DNA of 64,000 nucleotides from Echinostoma caproni (Eukaryota; Platyhelminthes; Trematoda; Plagiorchiida; Echinostomatidae): the NCBI GenBank assembly GCA_900618425.1, contig UZAN01040006.1, positions 18,815 through 82,814 on the forward strand, given 5' to 3'. Below are positions 46,576 to 58,938 of this stretch, piece after piece. The notes beneath the pieces are model-generated. The model made no database searches, was not told the origin of the DNA, and worked only from the letters and a program-made list of their open reading frames with translations. Numbering within the stretch: the first letter of the stretch is position 1; each line of letters starts with the position of its first letter. A program made the translations under genes and the position numbers.

Positions 46576-46860
46576 TTAGAGAAAACTGTCTTTTGTATAC
46601 AAAGAAAATGTTTTGTTTCCTCTAATGTTTGAAACATTTAACATCCGAATTTTGTCCGCAAATTCAAACGAGTCCTTCAAGTTGTGACTCAACAACTTCC
46701 TTCTCATTGAACCCCTTGAATTGGTTAGCCAACGTGCAAATGTTTGATTCAACATCCGAATCATGGCAAATATGGAAAACAGTGTCCTTCCTCTTTCCTC
46801 ATATTTGAGTAAATAATACAAATGAGATATTCCCAAACCATGAAGAGAAGTTGGATGCAA
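46576..46860 (-). pseudogene. Penelope-like reverse transcriptase fragment
   Basis: A minus-strand frame of 94 codons contains MLNQTFARWLTNSRG, then LLSHNLKDSFEFADKIRML and NVSN. This matches the segment of Penelope-like reverse transcriptases just before the catalytic motif A (the 'NSFEFAEKI' helix preceding 'SFDVxSLFTNVP'). The expected motif A is unrecognisable (FSLYTKDSF), and YADD is not seen. Same strand as the Penelope endonuclease at 35 kb, but 11 kb away and probably an independent relic. Confidence 0.55.
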
Positions 46861-48036
46861 ATAACCGCGTTTAAGAAAAGAATTCTGATTATTTGGTATA
46901 TTTCTTTTTGGACAGGGAAAATAAAGCTTAATCTAAAAACTTAGAAAGCATCAGACAGCAGCTCCGATCTAAATAGGTCTCATCAGAAGCGTGATTCCAT
47001 GGATCAACGTGAAAATCGAGCACCCAGGTTAAACGTAACCCTAATAACTACTGGTAAATTATGCCACCGAGATGCTGTCTATACACGGTCTAGCACAACC
47101 TATCCATCTAAGTCTGTTACCGGTATCAATTTTTTGTGTGGTTGCTTTAATTCAAGAGTAGTTTTGTTTTTCTAGATTCATCTATGGATGTTGAACCCAC
47201 TGAGCCAAACGAGGACCTCAACTGATAATCACGACCAGTGGTATCTTACGAAATATATGACTTCTGTTGATGACGAAACTCATTTGAACAATCATGTAGT
47301 GTTCCTCAGTTACCCTTAATAAATTGACGTTCACCAATCAACAAACTCCCAAATCCGTTACTACAGGCAATGAGCTCCAAATGCACACTGCACACAATAT
47401 TGCTCCATAAGTTACCCTTGTGGAATAAATACATTATCTTCCTTTTAATTTACAGTAAAAATAACAGTCGAACATACTGTTGACCGCTCTACTTCATATA
47501 AAGCTTCATTGTTTTATGATAAACTTGTGTTTTACTGCATCCCCATGATGATGTAATGCTTTAATCCTCCTTGACTGACTGCTCAAATTGTCAACCTCAC
47601 TATGTTATTTATAGAACCACGTCATCACAGAACCTAATACTACCAATTGCTGTTGTCTGCCCAAATCGTGCGTTTGGGCTAACTGTTGTCGTTACTTATT
47701 CGACCTTAATGTTCCGTCTTTTGTGTCGGTGCTCAATTTTTCACTACTACTTTCATCGAATTCATATGTTCCGTAGGCTTTCCTATTGCCTAATGCGAAA
47801 AACACTCCGATGAGCAAAACAAGCTGTTTAAGCTTTATAACCAACTGAATCTATACAATTATATAGCAGTTTTTGATCTGAGCTCCGATGAATCTTGTCA
47901 CGTTGTGTGCAAATGAATTCTGCGATCTTCAATATATTGAATGAATCTCCCAACACTACGGTCTCGTTACGATTATCACGCTCAAAAGTTATGATCGCTT
48001 TACACATAACTATAATAGAGATAATTTACGGACAAA
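46861..48036. other. Non-coding, nothing supported
   Basis: The frame 47571-47813 has no splice support. Confidence 0.35.
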
Positions 48037-48054
48037 ATGATTCTATTTACACAG

Positions 48055-48354
48055 TCTAAGTCCAATGGCTTCGGCATTCGCAACAGACCGAAACGGACTG
48101 TAGGAAGAATCTTCCGATTACCAAAGAAATCCATCGTTTTATCCGATATCATCAGGTTCAGTAGAGACACTTTCACTTCTAACGGTATCCTCAACCACTT
48201 CGTAACAATCGTTTTCTTCTCACATCCTCTATATGGCAATGTCGGTGGCATTTACCATAGATTTAAGTCGCATATGCATTGTTTTCAAACAAGCACGAAG
48301 GGTTCTGAACAAACGAGACCCAGTGGAAAACGGTTTTGTAGGAGCATTTTCTAG
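48055..48354 (+). CDS. Candidate exon, basic peptide, unknown
   Basis: After an AG (ATGATTCTATTTACACAG) a phase-0 frame runs 99 codons to TAG. It is rich in Lys/Arg early (GIRNRPKRTVGRIFRLPKKS), which could be a nuclear or nucleic-acid-binding segment. A possible donor GTATCC lies inside at about 48184. The minus strand is also open for much of this block, which lowers confidence. Not recognised. Confidence 0.3.
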   Translation, partial: SKSNGFGIRNRPKRTVGRIFRLPKKSIVLSDIIRFSRDTFTSNGILNHFVTIVFFSHPLYGNVGGIYHRFKSHMHCFQTSTKGSEQTRPSGKRFCRSIF

Positions 48355-48702
48355 TTACTATGGCTCTCATGGAAACTCTGTCGCAGTCGACTGAGCTTGA
48401 TTAGGAGCGATTCTATCCAGACCACATAGCATCCCGGTCTATTCAGTTTCATCACAGATTTGATGGTAGTGTTCTAGTGTATTTTCACGACAGTTTGCTA
48501 AGTTTGCATCCAAAACAACGCTAACCCTGACGGAAAGGATGAAACACTGTGATATCAACTAAAACCAGCTGTTATTAGTGACATATCACTTGCCTCGTGG
48601 ACATACTACTCTGAATCCTCCTCCCTGAAGCCTACTTCTTTTTTTCTACATCTGCTGTTTCATGTATACATTTGAGTTCAACGTTTCTCAATAGTTTTAA
48701 TA

Positions 48703-48862
48703 CTAGAATTGCATTCCTCCGCACAAACGTTTTGCACTCTGACACTTATTCCGCGATGGTGTCGTTTTTCGAGTGAACTGCTCCCGCCCCTGCCATACAC
48801 ATGGTTTCTCCGGCTGATAGTAAATGTTAAACTCGTGGGAAAAATGAAACACTTGGGGTTGC
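48703..48862 (-). CDS. Candidate terminal exon, Cys-containing, unknown
   Basis: A pyrimidine-rich minus-strand stretch (GTGTTTCATTTTTCCCACGAG) could be an acceptor before a frame reading FNIYYQPEKPCVWQG, REQFTRKTTPSRNKCQ and ending KRLCGGMQF then TAG. Three Cys in a basic tail. Short, and only compositional plus acceptor evidence. Confidence 0.25.
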
Positions 48863-48869
48863 GTTAAAC

Positions 48870-49118
48870 ATGATGTCAATACATTCGAAAGCAACGTCAT
48901 CATTGCATGAACTTTTATTGGACTGTTACAATGGCCTACACATATCTAACCTTAGGTTTTCTCCGTTAAGGGTACGCAGCATTTTGATGGCTTTGAGCAC
49001 TTTCGGTTCTATGACATCTTATTTAGTTTATTTCATCTGGCCCCGAAGGTCATTACGAGAAACAGAAGCAAAGCTATCACGTTTGCTCCCAGCTGAGAAC
49101 GATCCCGCTCACTATTAA
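48870..49118 (+). CDS. Small single-pass membrane protein ORF, unknown
   Basis: An 82-codon frame from a Met-Met start to TAA. Residues about 37-56 form a clear hydrophobic helix (ILMALSTFGSMTSYLVYFIW) flanked by Arg on both sides, followed by a charged tail PRRSLRETEAKLSRLLPAEN. This is the layout of small integral membrane or mitochondrial assembly proteins, but no specific family is recognised. Alternatively an exon begins at the CTAACCTTAG acceptor near 48954. An AATAAA lies about 205 bases after the stop (49324-49329). Confidence 0.4.
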   Translation: MMSIHSKATSSLHELLLDCYNGLHISNLRFSPLRVRSILMALSTFGSMTSYLVYFIWPRRSLRETEAKLSRLLPAENDPAHY

Positions 49119-49323
49119 CATCCTATATTATATGTTCCACGTGTATCGGTCTCTTTTTGGTAAATCAGCTTTATTTGCTAAGGTGGTTTTGTATTTGGTG
49201 GAAGAGAACTTCAGCTTTGCATTGCTTAGTTCAACGTAGGAGGGGATCAAAATGATATATAAACTTTAAAGAACCAGCTGTCCTTCCAGGATCATTTTCT
49301 CATGAACTTCTGGTTTCAGTGTT

Positions 49324-49329
49324 AATAAA
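49324..49329 (+). promoter_or_regulatory. Possible poly(A) signal AATAAA
   Basis: Downstream of the small membrane ORF, at a plausible 3' UTR distance. By itself the hexamer is common in AT-rich DNA. Confidence 0.3.
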
Positions 49330-52300
49330 TCTGATGTATGATAGCGTACTCGCAGCATGATAATTGCAATCACCAAAGATTTCATTTACTCCCTTGTAGC
49401 ATCGCACGCGAGAACAACGACTGTATGGATCATGTTTTGTCACCAAGAAGTTTGCAGTGGCTCAAATTAAGATCAATCTCAGCACAACTATACTCTTCTT
49501 TGTATTCTAACCAAGAAAATGCTCCAGTCAGTTTGATAGCTCTTCATTTAGAACTCCTGAGGACTCACCGCTCAGTAGTCCTGAGTAAATATTATGGTGT
49601 TCCTGGAAGCTGCACAAATATCCACTGCCACCTTGATTGATTTTATTGCATCGGTGTCCTGTTACCGGCAGATGCTTTTCGACAAGCAGTGAGAAGCCAA
49701 TCAAATAGAGCATTATGGATGACCGTGAAACAACCCGTAAAAGACTGCCCAAATTTTCGGTGACATGATGATTTTAGTCCTTAACTTCTTGTGATGCTGA
49801 CCACATTCTACAAAATCTAATGAATGCTCCTTACACCTTACTGAAAACCCATTCTGGTCGAAATGGATAGCCTTTATCCTCAAGCTTCAAAAATTGACTC
49901 TATTAGCCTCGGTGACTGTGAAAGCAAACGTTAGAATGAACTTGAAAGCAATTAGGCGCGCACAAAAACACAATAAGCACAGAATTTCTGATTATCCGTT
50001 GTTTGTGAAATTATTCTAGTGGCCTTCGTAAATACCTGTTACAGGTCATTCGACTTGGCAAATGTCTTGCAAGTGGGTTGAAATGTTCTATTTGTTTTTG
50101 CTTCTAGCCCCAGTGATTATCACACGATCGTTCGCCAGAATGTTTACAAGCTTGCTCAAGTTTAAAACTCAAAAGTTGTCACAACCAGGGTGTCTAAATT
50201 GTGCCTTCAAAACAGAACCTAGTGTCATTGTTGTTGATGCATAGCTGAACTATCTGATAGACGTGTTTTCTTGGAAGGGGTCTCAACTCGAGAGATATCT
50301 AGTAAGAAAATCAATCGGATAGAGAACGAAGTTCCTGATCAGGAGAAAAAAACATTGTTAGTGTGGGTTCCATTTGGGCAGCTTGACATCTGCTGATCCA
50401 GACTAACGTATCACGCATCACTGGGGCTGAAGAATAATACCTAACGGAATAATAGCGGTTCTCCGGGTCAGCGCTTGAAATGGTTTACAAAACAGTCCTA
50501 CACCAATACGGTCGCAAACCCATACGACCTGATACATCACAGGTATTGCTCCTTAATTTGGTTCTGTTCTCAACACGGATGTTGAAAGGTCTTTGGATAA
50601 CTCCCGGCTATCGGATAGAACAGTCAATCGATATTTCTGGTATCGGGATGATCGGAAACCCCAGGTCCTTGGCCACATTAGGGACACAGTCTGGAAAACA
50701 AAAGTTGATACAGTATGATACTGCACTCTTCCCATGGACAATACGGTACTTATGAGGTGTTGAGACCGCCTAGTCACCGGGTCATGTTGGGATAGTGGGC
50801 ATGGTGACGGCATTTAGGTAGTCCGATCAATACGAACATCATGTCACGGAACTTTCTCATATTACTAGTGATATGCACCACATGCCGCTACCGAACCCGG
50901 AGAGAGAGTTCTCTTAGTATGCCAAAAGTTGCGACGGCGACACTAAACGCATTTTCAAAGGTTGCGTTGGTCAAGCAGGGGAAGTGTGAAGAGTCCTTGG
51001 TGGTCATCATGTCTAAATGAGAATTCGAGCATCTTCGATTTTGGAAGTCAACTAAAATAGCGTCTTTGTTACGGAAGTTACGCAATGACGAAACTAAACG
51101 ACGAAGGGGCAACGGCTGTGGCTAAACTATCTATCCATTCATATAAAAATGTCCATGCCCAATCTGCAGTTAACATGGATAGCCGAAACCGTGCATATTG
51201 GAGGTCACACAAACAATATACCGCTGACAACATACTAAGAATTGAGTCCATTTTATTCGCTGTTCCTGTTGAGATGCATATTTACCTTTCACATCGCCAA
51301 CAATAATCGAACTCTCCATGGTCCTTTGTCAGCTACGGAAAATGAAGATGAATTAAGCATCTTTTCCGGATGGAATATAATTCATTCTACAGGGACACTC
51401 TTCAGTCCCATTATGTAATATATTAAAAGACCGTTGGATAAGCGAAAGCATTCGTGTCATTTGAAGACTGGCCAAGAAAACTCCCGTCCCCAAAATGGAA
51501 CCTGCGAAGTACCTTACGATCGCCTGCAAGTCATTAGTTCTCAAATTATGTGAAGTTATTTGATACCGTTGCTTAGGTTGTTCACTCAATAATTTCAGCT
51601 CTAGTTACGAAGTGCAAGATCGTCAGAATAATGTTCCTATATAACAGTCCTGATTGATAAAAACCGCTCATTTCGACTATCAACAGTGGTCTAATTCAAA
51701 CGTTTGTAGAGTGAACCGTGATTAGTTTACATTTAGAAGACAGTTCACGTGCTTTAACCTCACGATATCATTTACTTGCCGGTTTGTTTCCAGTGTTCTT
51801 CATGGGCAAGTATTTCCCATTTTTCTTTTAAATGTATGTCAAACAATCTCCTTATGCGTCATTTGGCTGAAAATACGCAGACGATGTTGTTGTAGGACGC
51901 GAAACCTTCACTCATGGAGAAGCCTAATACATTCAAAGCAAGCCAAAGGATCTTTTTAGTTGATCACAGTACCTCTAAATGTCAGGATGTTATTGACCGA
52001 CGAACCATATTCAGTCCGCAAAAATAAGTTTCCTATCCTTTCTTATAATCATGAACTCATACCTACGTCAACAAAAGTAAAATGGTTTAGCATCAAACTA
52101 TCACACAATTGGTCATGGTCATTGCCTGTTCAGAACACATTCTGTAAAGTTAAAAAGTTTTCACAGTTCTCACTCCGATTACTCGTAAGACCCATAAGTT
52201 GGTTGTTAGGTTTGTGAATCCATGCGTGCTACACCACTGGTTGTACTGCTCCCCAGTGGTTTTCCTCTGAATGCTGAAAATATACTTTCATTTTCTGGCA

Positions 52301-52819
52301 AGATCTCTAAATCACATCTCTACATGTGGTGGAAATGTCAGATATAAACTTACAGACTCTATAATAGACAGATTTCTACAAGCATGTGAAAAATTTATTG
52401 CCAAATATTCGCAGACAGTCATCACACACTATACAACGAATTTTCAGTAGGTGTATCTACATCATCCAAATGCTGAGGTTTAAAATTTTATTTTCACTTA
52501 CCTCTTCATTTCGTAATTTTGTTGTGCTATATCCCGCTCGCTTATTCGTTGACAACGAGACGTTTTTCCTTATAAATACATAATTTACAAAGACGATATC
52601 TACTGCTTTTAATTTCATTTTGTGTGAGTTGCATCCACAAATATGGTGCAAAATTCTGAAAACGCATCCCTATAGGTGCATAGAGCTGATACTGACTTGA
52701 TTTGACTTGAACGGTGCTTTAAATCGGCGGTATCCTGAATGCTATTATCTCAGCAGTTAGAAAATATGAGTTTCGGACCAACCACTAACATCCATTGTGC
52801 CAAAATCACTCCATTGTTA
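49330..52819. other. Mostly non-coding, no supported gene
   Basis: Frames at 49338-49640, 50480-50813 (both strands), 51085-51306 and 51960-52217 were looked at. None has matched splice sites or a recognised motif. 50480-50810 may be very old retroelement text. Confidence 0.35.
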
Positions 52820-52995
52820 GCAGCGTTCCAGATATCAAAAGATATTGCGAAAGCCTCTTTCAGGATGATTTGACCGTTTATCTGCCCTCAGACTCCTCAG
52901 CTGCTGAAAACTTATCAATCAATACTCCACCGCTTATTGTTTTGCTCTCTTACTATAGGCAACATATCTCGGAAGAAATTTACCATGGAAGCTAA
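52820..52995 (+). CDS. Candidate exon, product unknown
   Basis: After CACTCCATTGTTAG a frame runs to TAA with ordinary composition (SVPDIKRYCESLFQDDLTV, PSDSSAAENLSINTPPL, ending EEIYHGS). About 57 codons. The acceptor is moderate and there is no partner exon. Not recognised. Confidence 0.3.
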
Positions 52996-53148
52996 GACCG
53001 AAGATCAATTATGCGTATATTGAGGTGGGTAATACTACATTTATAACATTGCTTGGATGGTCTTGATGATCTGTCTTCACCCGGTCCACAGTTGATAGAA
53101 TTCTCATAGACGAACTAGAAGGTGGCACAGCAAAGCAAACAATCATAG

Positions 53149-53310
53149 AACCGTGATTGATGTTTTCCCGGTGACAGACGACATACAATACGTTAGCATA
53201 ATTATTACCACACAAGTTTCTCCGAAACTTCTCGTGGATGTCAGAATTCATTCAAATGACCGCTTTTCTCAATATCTGGACGTTTCTCAGGGCAAACGGT
53301 TCTTTGAAAG
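53149..53310 (+). CDS. Candidate internal exon, product unknown
   Basis: AG acceptor at 53147-53148, then TVIDVFPVTDDIQYVSII and SPKLLVDVRIHSNDRFSQ, to a fair donor GAAAG|GTGGGA. It enters with one base and leaves with two, open throughout. Beyond the donor the frame reaches TAA at 53341. The opposite strand is open here as well. Not recognised. Confidence 0.3.
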
Positions 53311-53677
53311 GTGGGATTCACATGGACAAAACCTCAGTTAAAAGCCAAACAGTATAGCGAACAAGCTTGTGTTTCGTAACCTCGTCTTCAGGCTTTTACA
53401 GTTATGTGTGCGTGTTTATATATTCAGTTAATGAAATACGTCAACCTCTCTCCCTTCCCCTTCACTAATTTCGCCCCGTTAGACAATAAAATTGTTTCGT
53501 TCGATGTTTACCCATTGGAACTGTCATTGTGTGTGCTCAGCAAACACTTTGGGGGCAGCTAAAATTTGTCTCACGTACTACTACACTACCACGAACACTG
53601 TCCACTGATCGGCATGTAAGCAAAGGACAAACTAAAATGGCAGGCATTATCTGTAGCAATTCATTCATTCTAACCTT

Positions 53678-53906
53678 GTCTCGTGCATTTTCGTATGAGG
53701 CACGGTACGGTCTCGATCTGAACACAAAGCGGAGCGCAAACCATGATTGGTAATCCTGGAAAAATCTGTTACTATTTCCACTAATTCCACGTGGAACGCA
53801 GGATCGATCCGCGGGTTGCGTTCAGTGTTATACAGAAATATCCTCCAAACAATCATAGGTTACTCGGATGTGGACATAAATCACGGCAAAGCTGATCGCC
53901 ATTCGT
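53678..53906. repeat. Duplicated segment, complete copy
   Basis: Its first 84 bases (53678-53761) are identical to 54479-54562 and its last 77 (53830-53906) are identical to 55113-55189. Between them lie 68 bases, where the second copy has 550 Ns. Confidence 0.95.
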
Positions 53907-54478
53907 CGGATGATGCGTCGTCTTCGACCAAGCAACTATTTTTCATCTAAGTAATAAGCTGGTACGGTTGCCTGTATTAACATTTGTATTTGTTCGTTGA
54001 TAAACTACATTCCGTATTTTATTCCAACCTAAGCTCCCTTGAATTTGTTCGAAATTTTTAGGGAAACATATTTGAAATTTGAAATGTTGGATACACCACA
54101 AAAAGAACCGGGTGATATAGCGTAAGTTCCCCCAAAATAAAACTGGATATTGTTTGAGGCGAATTGTGATACAGAGAATTGGCCATAATTAAATTGTCCC
54201 TTTAACGAAAGGAACAACTGTACTTTCATAGTTTATGAGAAGCCGGTCATACGTTATTCGGAACACCATTTCAGCCGATCAGTCTTCTACATTTNGTGTC
54301 TACGAACATATAGAGATAAACCCACATATGTCAATGTTTCCTGATGTGGCAAGTCCCATGTTGTTTATCAGTACTGCTCAAAAGGTATTGAGTGCCTAAC
54401 TATACAGTGTCACCCTAGATTTTCCCGCTTTACTCACACAATCTTGACTAACTTGTATATAGCCCCCTCCTGTACACA

Positions 54479-55189
54479 GTCTCGTGCATTTTCGTATGAG
54501 GCACGGTACGGTCTCGATCTGAACACAAAGCGGAGCGCAAACCATGATTGGTAATCCTGGAANNNNNNNNNNNNNNNNNNNNNNNNNNNNNNNNNNNNNN
54601 NNNNNNNNNNNNNNNNNNNNNNNNNNNNNNNNNNNNNNNNNNNNNNNNNNNNNNNNNNNNNNNNNNNNNNNNNNNNNNNNNNNNNNNNNNNNNNNNNNNN
54701 NNNNNNNNNNNNNNNNNNNNNNNNNNNNNNNNNNNNNNNNNNNNNNNNNNNNNNNNNNNNNNNNNNNNNNNNNNNNNNNNNNNNNNNNNNNNNNNNNNNN
54801 NNNNNNNNNNNNNNNNNNNNNNNNNNNNNNNNNNNNNNNNNNNNNNNNNNNNNNNNNNNNNNNNNNNNNNNNNNNNNNNNNNNNNNNNNNNNNNNNNNNN
54901 NNNNNNNNNNNNNNNNNNNNNNNNNNNNNNNNNNNNNNNNNNNNNNNNNNNNNNNNNNNNNNNNNNNNNNNNNNNNNNNNNNNNNNNNNNNNNNNNNNNN
55001 NNNNNNNNNNNNNNNNNNNNNNNNNNNNNNNNNNNNNNNNNNNNNNNNNNNNNNNNNNNNNNNNNNNNNNNNNNNNNNNNNNNNNNNNNNNNNNNNNNNN
55101 NNNNNNNNNNNNATACAGAAATATCCTCCAAACAATCATAGGTTACTCGGATGTGGACATAAATCACGGCAAAGCTGATCGCCATTCGT
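54479..55189. repeat. Duplicated segment, copy with N gap
   Basis: Both ends equal the copy at 53678-53906 base for base. Sequence outside the repeat differs on each side. The gap length is probably a placeholder. All long frames crossing 54563-55112 are artefacts of the Ns. Confidence 0.9.
54563..55112. other. Assembly gap, 550 N
   Basis: Run of N. By comparison with the first copy the true length may be about 68 bases. Confidence 1.
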
Positions 55190-55689
55190 TTTCTGGGTCG
55201 GACCTCACTACTTCAGTCACTCGTACATGTGGTGGTTTATTGTGATAAATTTACCGTGACTTGATGTGCGACTTCACCCCATTCGAGACAGGTCACATCA
55301 GTCGACAGCTACTTAATCAACAACACACAGGTATTCCATCCTTTTCGTCACATTTTATTATTAGATTATTATTCAACAAGACCAAATATTGGCTCTTACT
55401 ACCATTGTTGGATAGTTTCTTTACAATTCACAAGCCTATGGTCTGAGTTTATCTGAGCAATATCTTTGAAATCTAGGCAGTTATTCAGTTAAATCGTTAT
55501 ACGTTACACCTGCAGCTCAGCTGTGGGGCTCTATAATCTCAACCGAACTCTCACAGTGAGACTACCACTCAGGCACCAGAAAGAACGCATCGCTGATAAG
55601 TCCCAACAAGAAAAACCAAATATTCACAGTAGTCTTTTTCATCCCCCCCAAAAATGATTGCATGATTGCTGTTCCATGCATTTTATTAC

Positions 55690-55883
55690 CTGTTGAATTC
55701 ACTGAAATAAAGCGACCTGAATATCTTTCAAATAGCTCCGAAACACTCCATGAAATCAAATTGAGAGAGAAATAGGGGATAGAGGGAAATACAACTGCAC
55801 AATTATCAAGCATGATTGGTGAAATATTTCTCAGACTTGATGGGTTTGATGTGCCAAACTTACACGGAATTAGTTGGGTAAGT
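55690..55883 (-). CDS. Candidate internal exon, product unknown
   Basis: Minus-strand acceptor AAAATCACATTTAG at 55884-55885 and a good donor, CAACAG|GTAATA. The 194 bases are open, entering with one base and leaving with one. The peptide has SNPSSLRNISPIMLD, FPSIPYFSLNLISWSVSE and RYSGRFISVNST. If the donor is ignored the frame continues to 55562 through a hydrophobic segment IWFFLLGLISDAFFLV, which would make a membrane-anchored C-terminus instead. Not recognised. Confidence 0.35.
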
Positions 55884-55909
55884 CTAAATGTGATTTTATT
55901 CAAGTCAAG

Positions 55910-58900
55910 AATTCAAGAGAGTTGTGGAAGAATCGAGAGTAGCGAACGGGGCTATTGTGAAATCGGCTAGATTCTAATATGATATAAAAACTATCAGTGT
56001 GTTGATTGAGAACAATGTTATTTCTATTCGTCTCGTCTTATAAATAAGTAGTACTTTAACTACTTAAATGCACTCGTAACAGCTCAGGTGAAGTAAAATC
56101 GTTTTTTTGAGAAAATCATTACTTCTCTGAACGTACGCAGAGTATATTGTATATAAATGGTCATCATATTCAAGATAGATCCTGCCTGACTTTCATGGCA
56201 TGGTTCACGCGATATAACTTCGTAAAATAATCAACCTATAACCTGCACATGTCAAATTGTTTTAATAAAACAAACCATGCTCAGACGAAGGTCGATATTT
56301 TTGCATACATCATCGGAAGCCATATATTTTATTGTTGACAACTGGTACTAAGAAGACAAGTTGATTAGAATGATTTATATGTATTTCAGTGAGTCAACTC
56401 ATCTTACTGGTTCAGTAACAATCAATGAACAATAAATGCTAATCAGACAGATATAATAGTGAACGCCTTCAATCTGTTATTCATCAATCATGATTATCCT
56501 TTAAGATACAAGCACGTGACTGGTGAATGTTGACAGCTTCAAAATAAATGGTTTTCTATGTGAAAAATCTCTTTATATTAGCTGAGCATTGACAGTGTTA
56601 ACAGGAGGTACAACACTGAAAAGAAACTTCCCGAGCAGCTTAAGAACTATCAATTGTTTTCTTCACCAGTTCGTTATCGGGGTGTTCTGTCGCGTCTGAG
56701 TAAAAGTGATTGTACTTCATTCATAGCAATATCTGAGTGAATTTGACCCGGTGGTTTTAGTCAGTACCAGAATGATATGGTAAACCCTATGGTAACATCC
56801 GATCATTTTATGCCCGGGGTCCCCAAGTTGCAACCGAAAATGGACCAAACAATATATATACCACAAACGATCTTTAATAAGTCCTTCGCTTTTCGGATGC
56901 CTGGTAAACCGAGTATTGTCAAACAAGAGGATACAAGAAACAATAGGAAAGAAAAGTAAAGCAATACCTATAGTTTGAGAAAAATGCATTGAAAGTGGGC
57001 AGTGCATGAATCGCGATTGAGTTTAACCTACGTAGTGCATTTGATTTGGCAATTTTCGTACAGTAATTGTGTAAACATAGGAAAACGTAAACAATTGAAA
57101 TGTATACGCTCGTAATGCATTGCTTATCAACATTTGACAAATAATCTGTCGCAGACCTCTACCGGATTTGTCAGACTCACGATAATTCACTAAACCTTCT
57201 CATTGTAACACTTTAAAAAACATGAAATCTCGAACAAGCTCACGCTCGATAAACTGATTTTGTGACGAATGCATTTATATAAACGAGAAGGCGTTTATTG
57301 ACTTAAAATTTGAACATTGGGAAGAAATATTAAACTAGATCTTTTACAATCTAAAATATATATGGGGTGGATTAAAGTAAGGTTGGAAAGCATGAGAGTT
57401 TTGACAGAGTCACGTTCGTTCATTTCTCATTCGGGCCTCTAGACCATAAAGAAGATCACCTTCAGTCGTAAGATTGACTTCTCATCAGAGTCATGCCAGT
57501 TGAGTTGCTTTGAAAAATCGCGTTTGAGAATAGAGTAATGCATTGAAATGATAGATGTTCACTTTCTTGGCTGTTTTGTCTCCCCAGCTGCTTTTCATGA
57601 ATGAGAAACCGTCAATTAGATCACCTCAAGCATATATTCATTTACTGATTGCCCTGTATTGGCGAGATGTTCCACGATAACACAGAGGTAACTTTCCATT
57701 AACCGGTATCCAAACAGGCTGGCTTGCGTTCCTTGGTCTCCGCCGAAACTGCCCGATTACTCGACTCATGCAGCTTGCTGAATATTAGCAACTCGGATGC
57801 GTAACCGTCCGACCAGCACCATGTGTCGCTCCTTCTTTGCCAGACCTCGGGTTATCGAATCATTTTACTGATTTCCTTTGAGAAGGAGCCGTGTATACCA
57901 GTGTTTTTATGACAGGTTGGGCCATAGATATATCAGTCATTAGGAATCAAGGAGAAGTGACTCATGGATGCTCCATCAGTCTGAGGGTATATCTCATTGA
58001 TGAAAGTGATGCAAGTTGAATGTGCAATTAAGTAAAAATTCCCCCGAGTTCATCAGCGGAGCACCTTTGCAAATGTCATTTATTTATACATTATACATTA
58101 TACATCATATAGGTATATAATCGTTTGCAGAACTGGCATATTTGTAATTGACGCAGTGACGCCCCTAGAGACATTTCTAAACCTGCTGCTGTTTTTCTAC
58201 CATCAACTCTACCAACGGGGACGCGACTTCCAGCCTAAACATGAAAACCGTCGACGGGCCTGTTTACGCATANNNNTTAGCAACCGATGATATGGTCAGA
58301 CAATTATGTCAAGCATTGGTCTCAGTGGTGAGCCCGGAATTGAGATTTCAATAGATTTCAGTTCATCACAAACACTTTTGAAGATATAACTGTTATCTGT
58401 CAATGTGTTCAAGTCGCTGGTTAGCTATTTCTCGATTGTTTCAGTCTCATCCTTTGCTAAGTCGGACTTCTTGCAGTTCTATTGTTCATAATTTCTGTAT
58501 GTATGTGAAAACACTATTGAGATCATCGGAAGGTTACTTGAGAATCCTCCCTCCATAGAGATTGTCTACCACAATCCTAATAGCTACAATAAAAACAATT
58601 TCAGATTATAAAATCAGTTATTCGGAATGATGGGATTAATCCTAATAACCAGATCCTGATCGCAACCTCGATCTTCAAATATCTTCTGGACATGTAATGC
58701 AATGCTCGCATACAAACGCTTTGAGAGAAGATACAAACGAAAACCATGCTTTCAACCTGATTGAATAAAGAGCACGGACATAAGATTCAATTGGTAATTT
58801 ACAAGACACGATCAATATAGTTGAAAAGCTAAGCAAAAGCTTCAAGAGTAGTATTCAATGCGAACTGAAGAGATATGTATCACGTAGTTAAAACATCGAT

Positions 58901-58938
58901 ACACTGGGCGTCGAAACGTATACATTTTACCAATGTGT
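55910..58938. other. Non-coding, no supported gene
   Basis: A 4-N gap at 58273-58276 and a CATTATA-type repeat at 58084-58112. The plus-strand frame 56777-56959 has fair composition but no splice sites. Confidence 0.35.
58084..58112. repeat. CATTATA-type short tandem repeat, second site
   Basis: ACATTATACATTATACAT, same unit as 46341-46380. Confidence 0.8.

Noticed and set aside
50480..50860. Possible RTE-like LINE C-terminal text (NTDVERS...VLGHIRD)
   Set aside because: Similarity is too weak and needs several frameshifts. No adjoining LINE motif was found.
54396..55245. Five reading frames of about 200-247 codons across the N gap
   Set aside because: They are open only because N codons cannot be stops. 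The flanking coding parts are short and duplicated.
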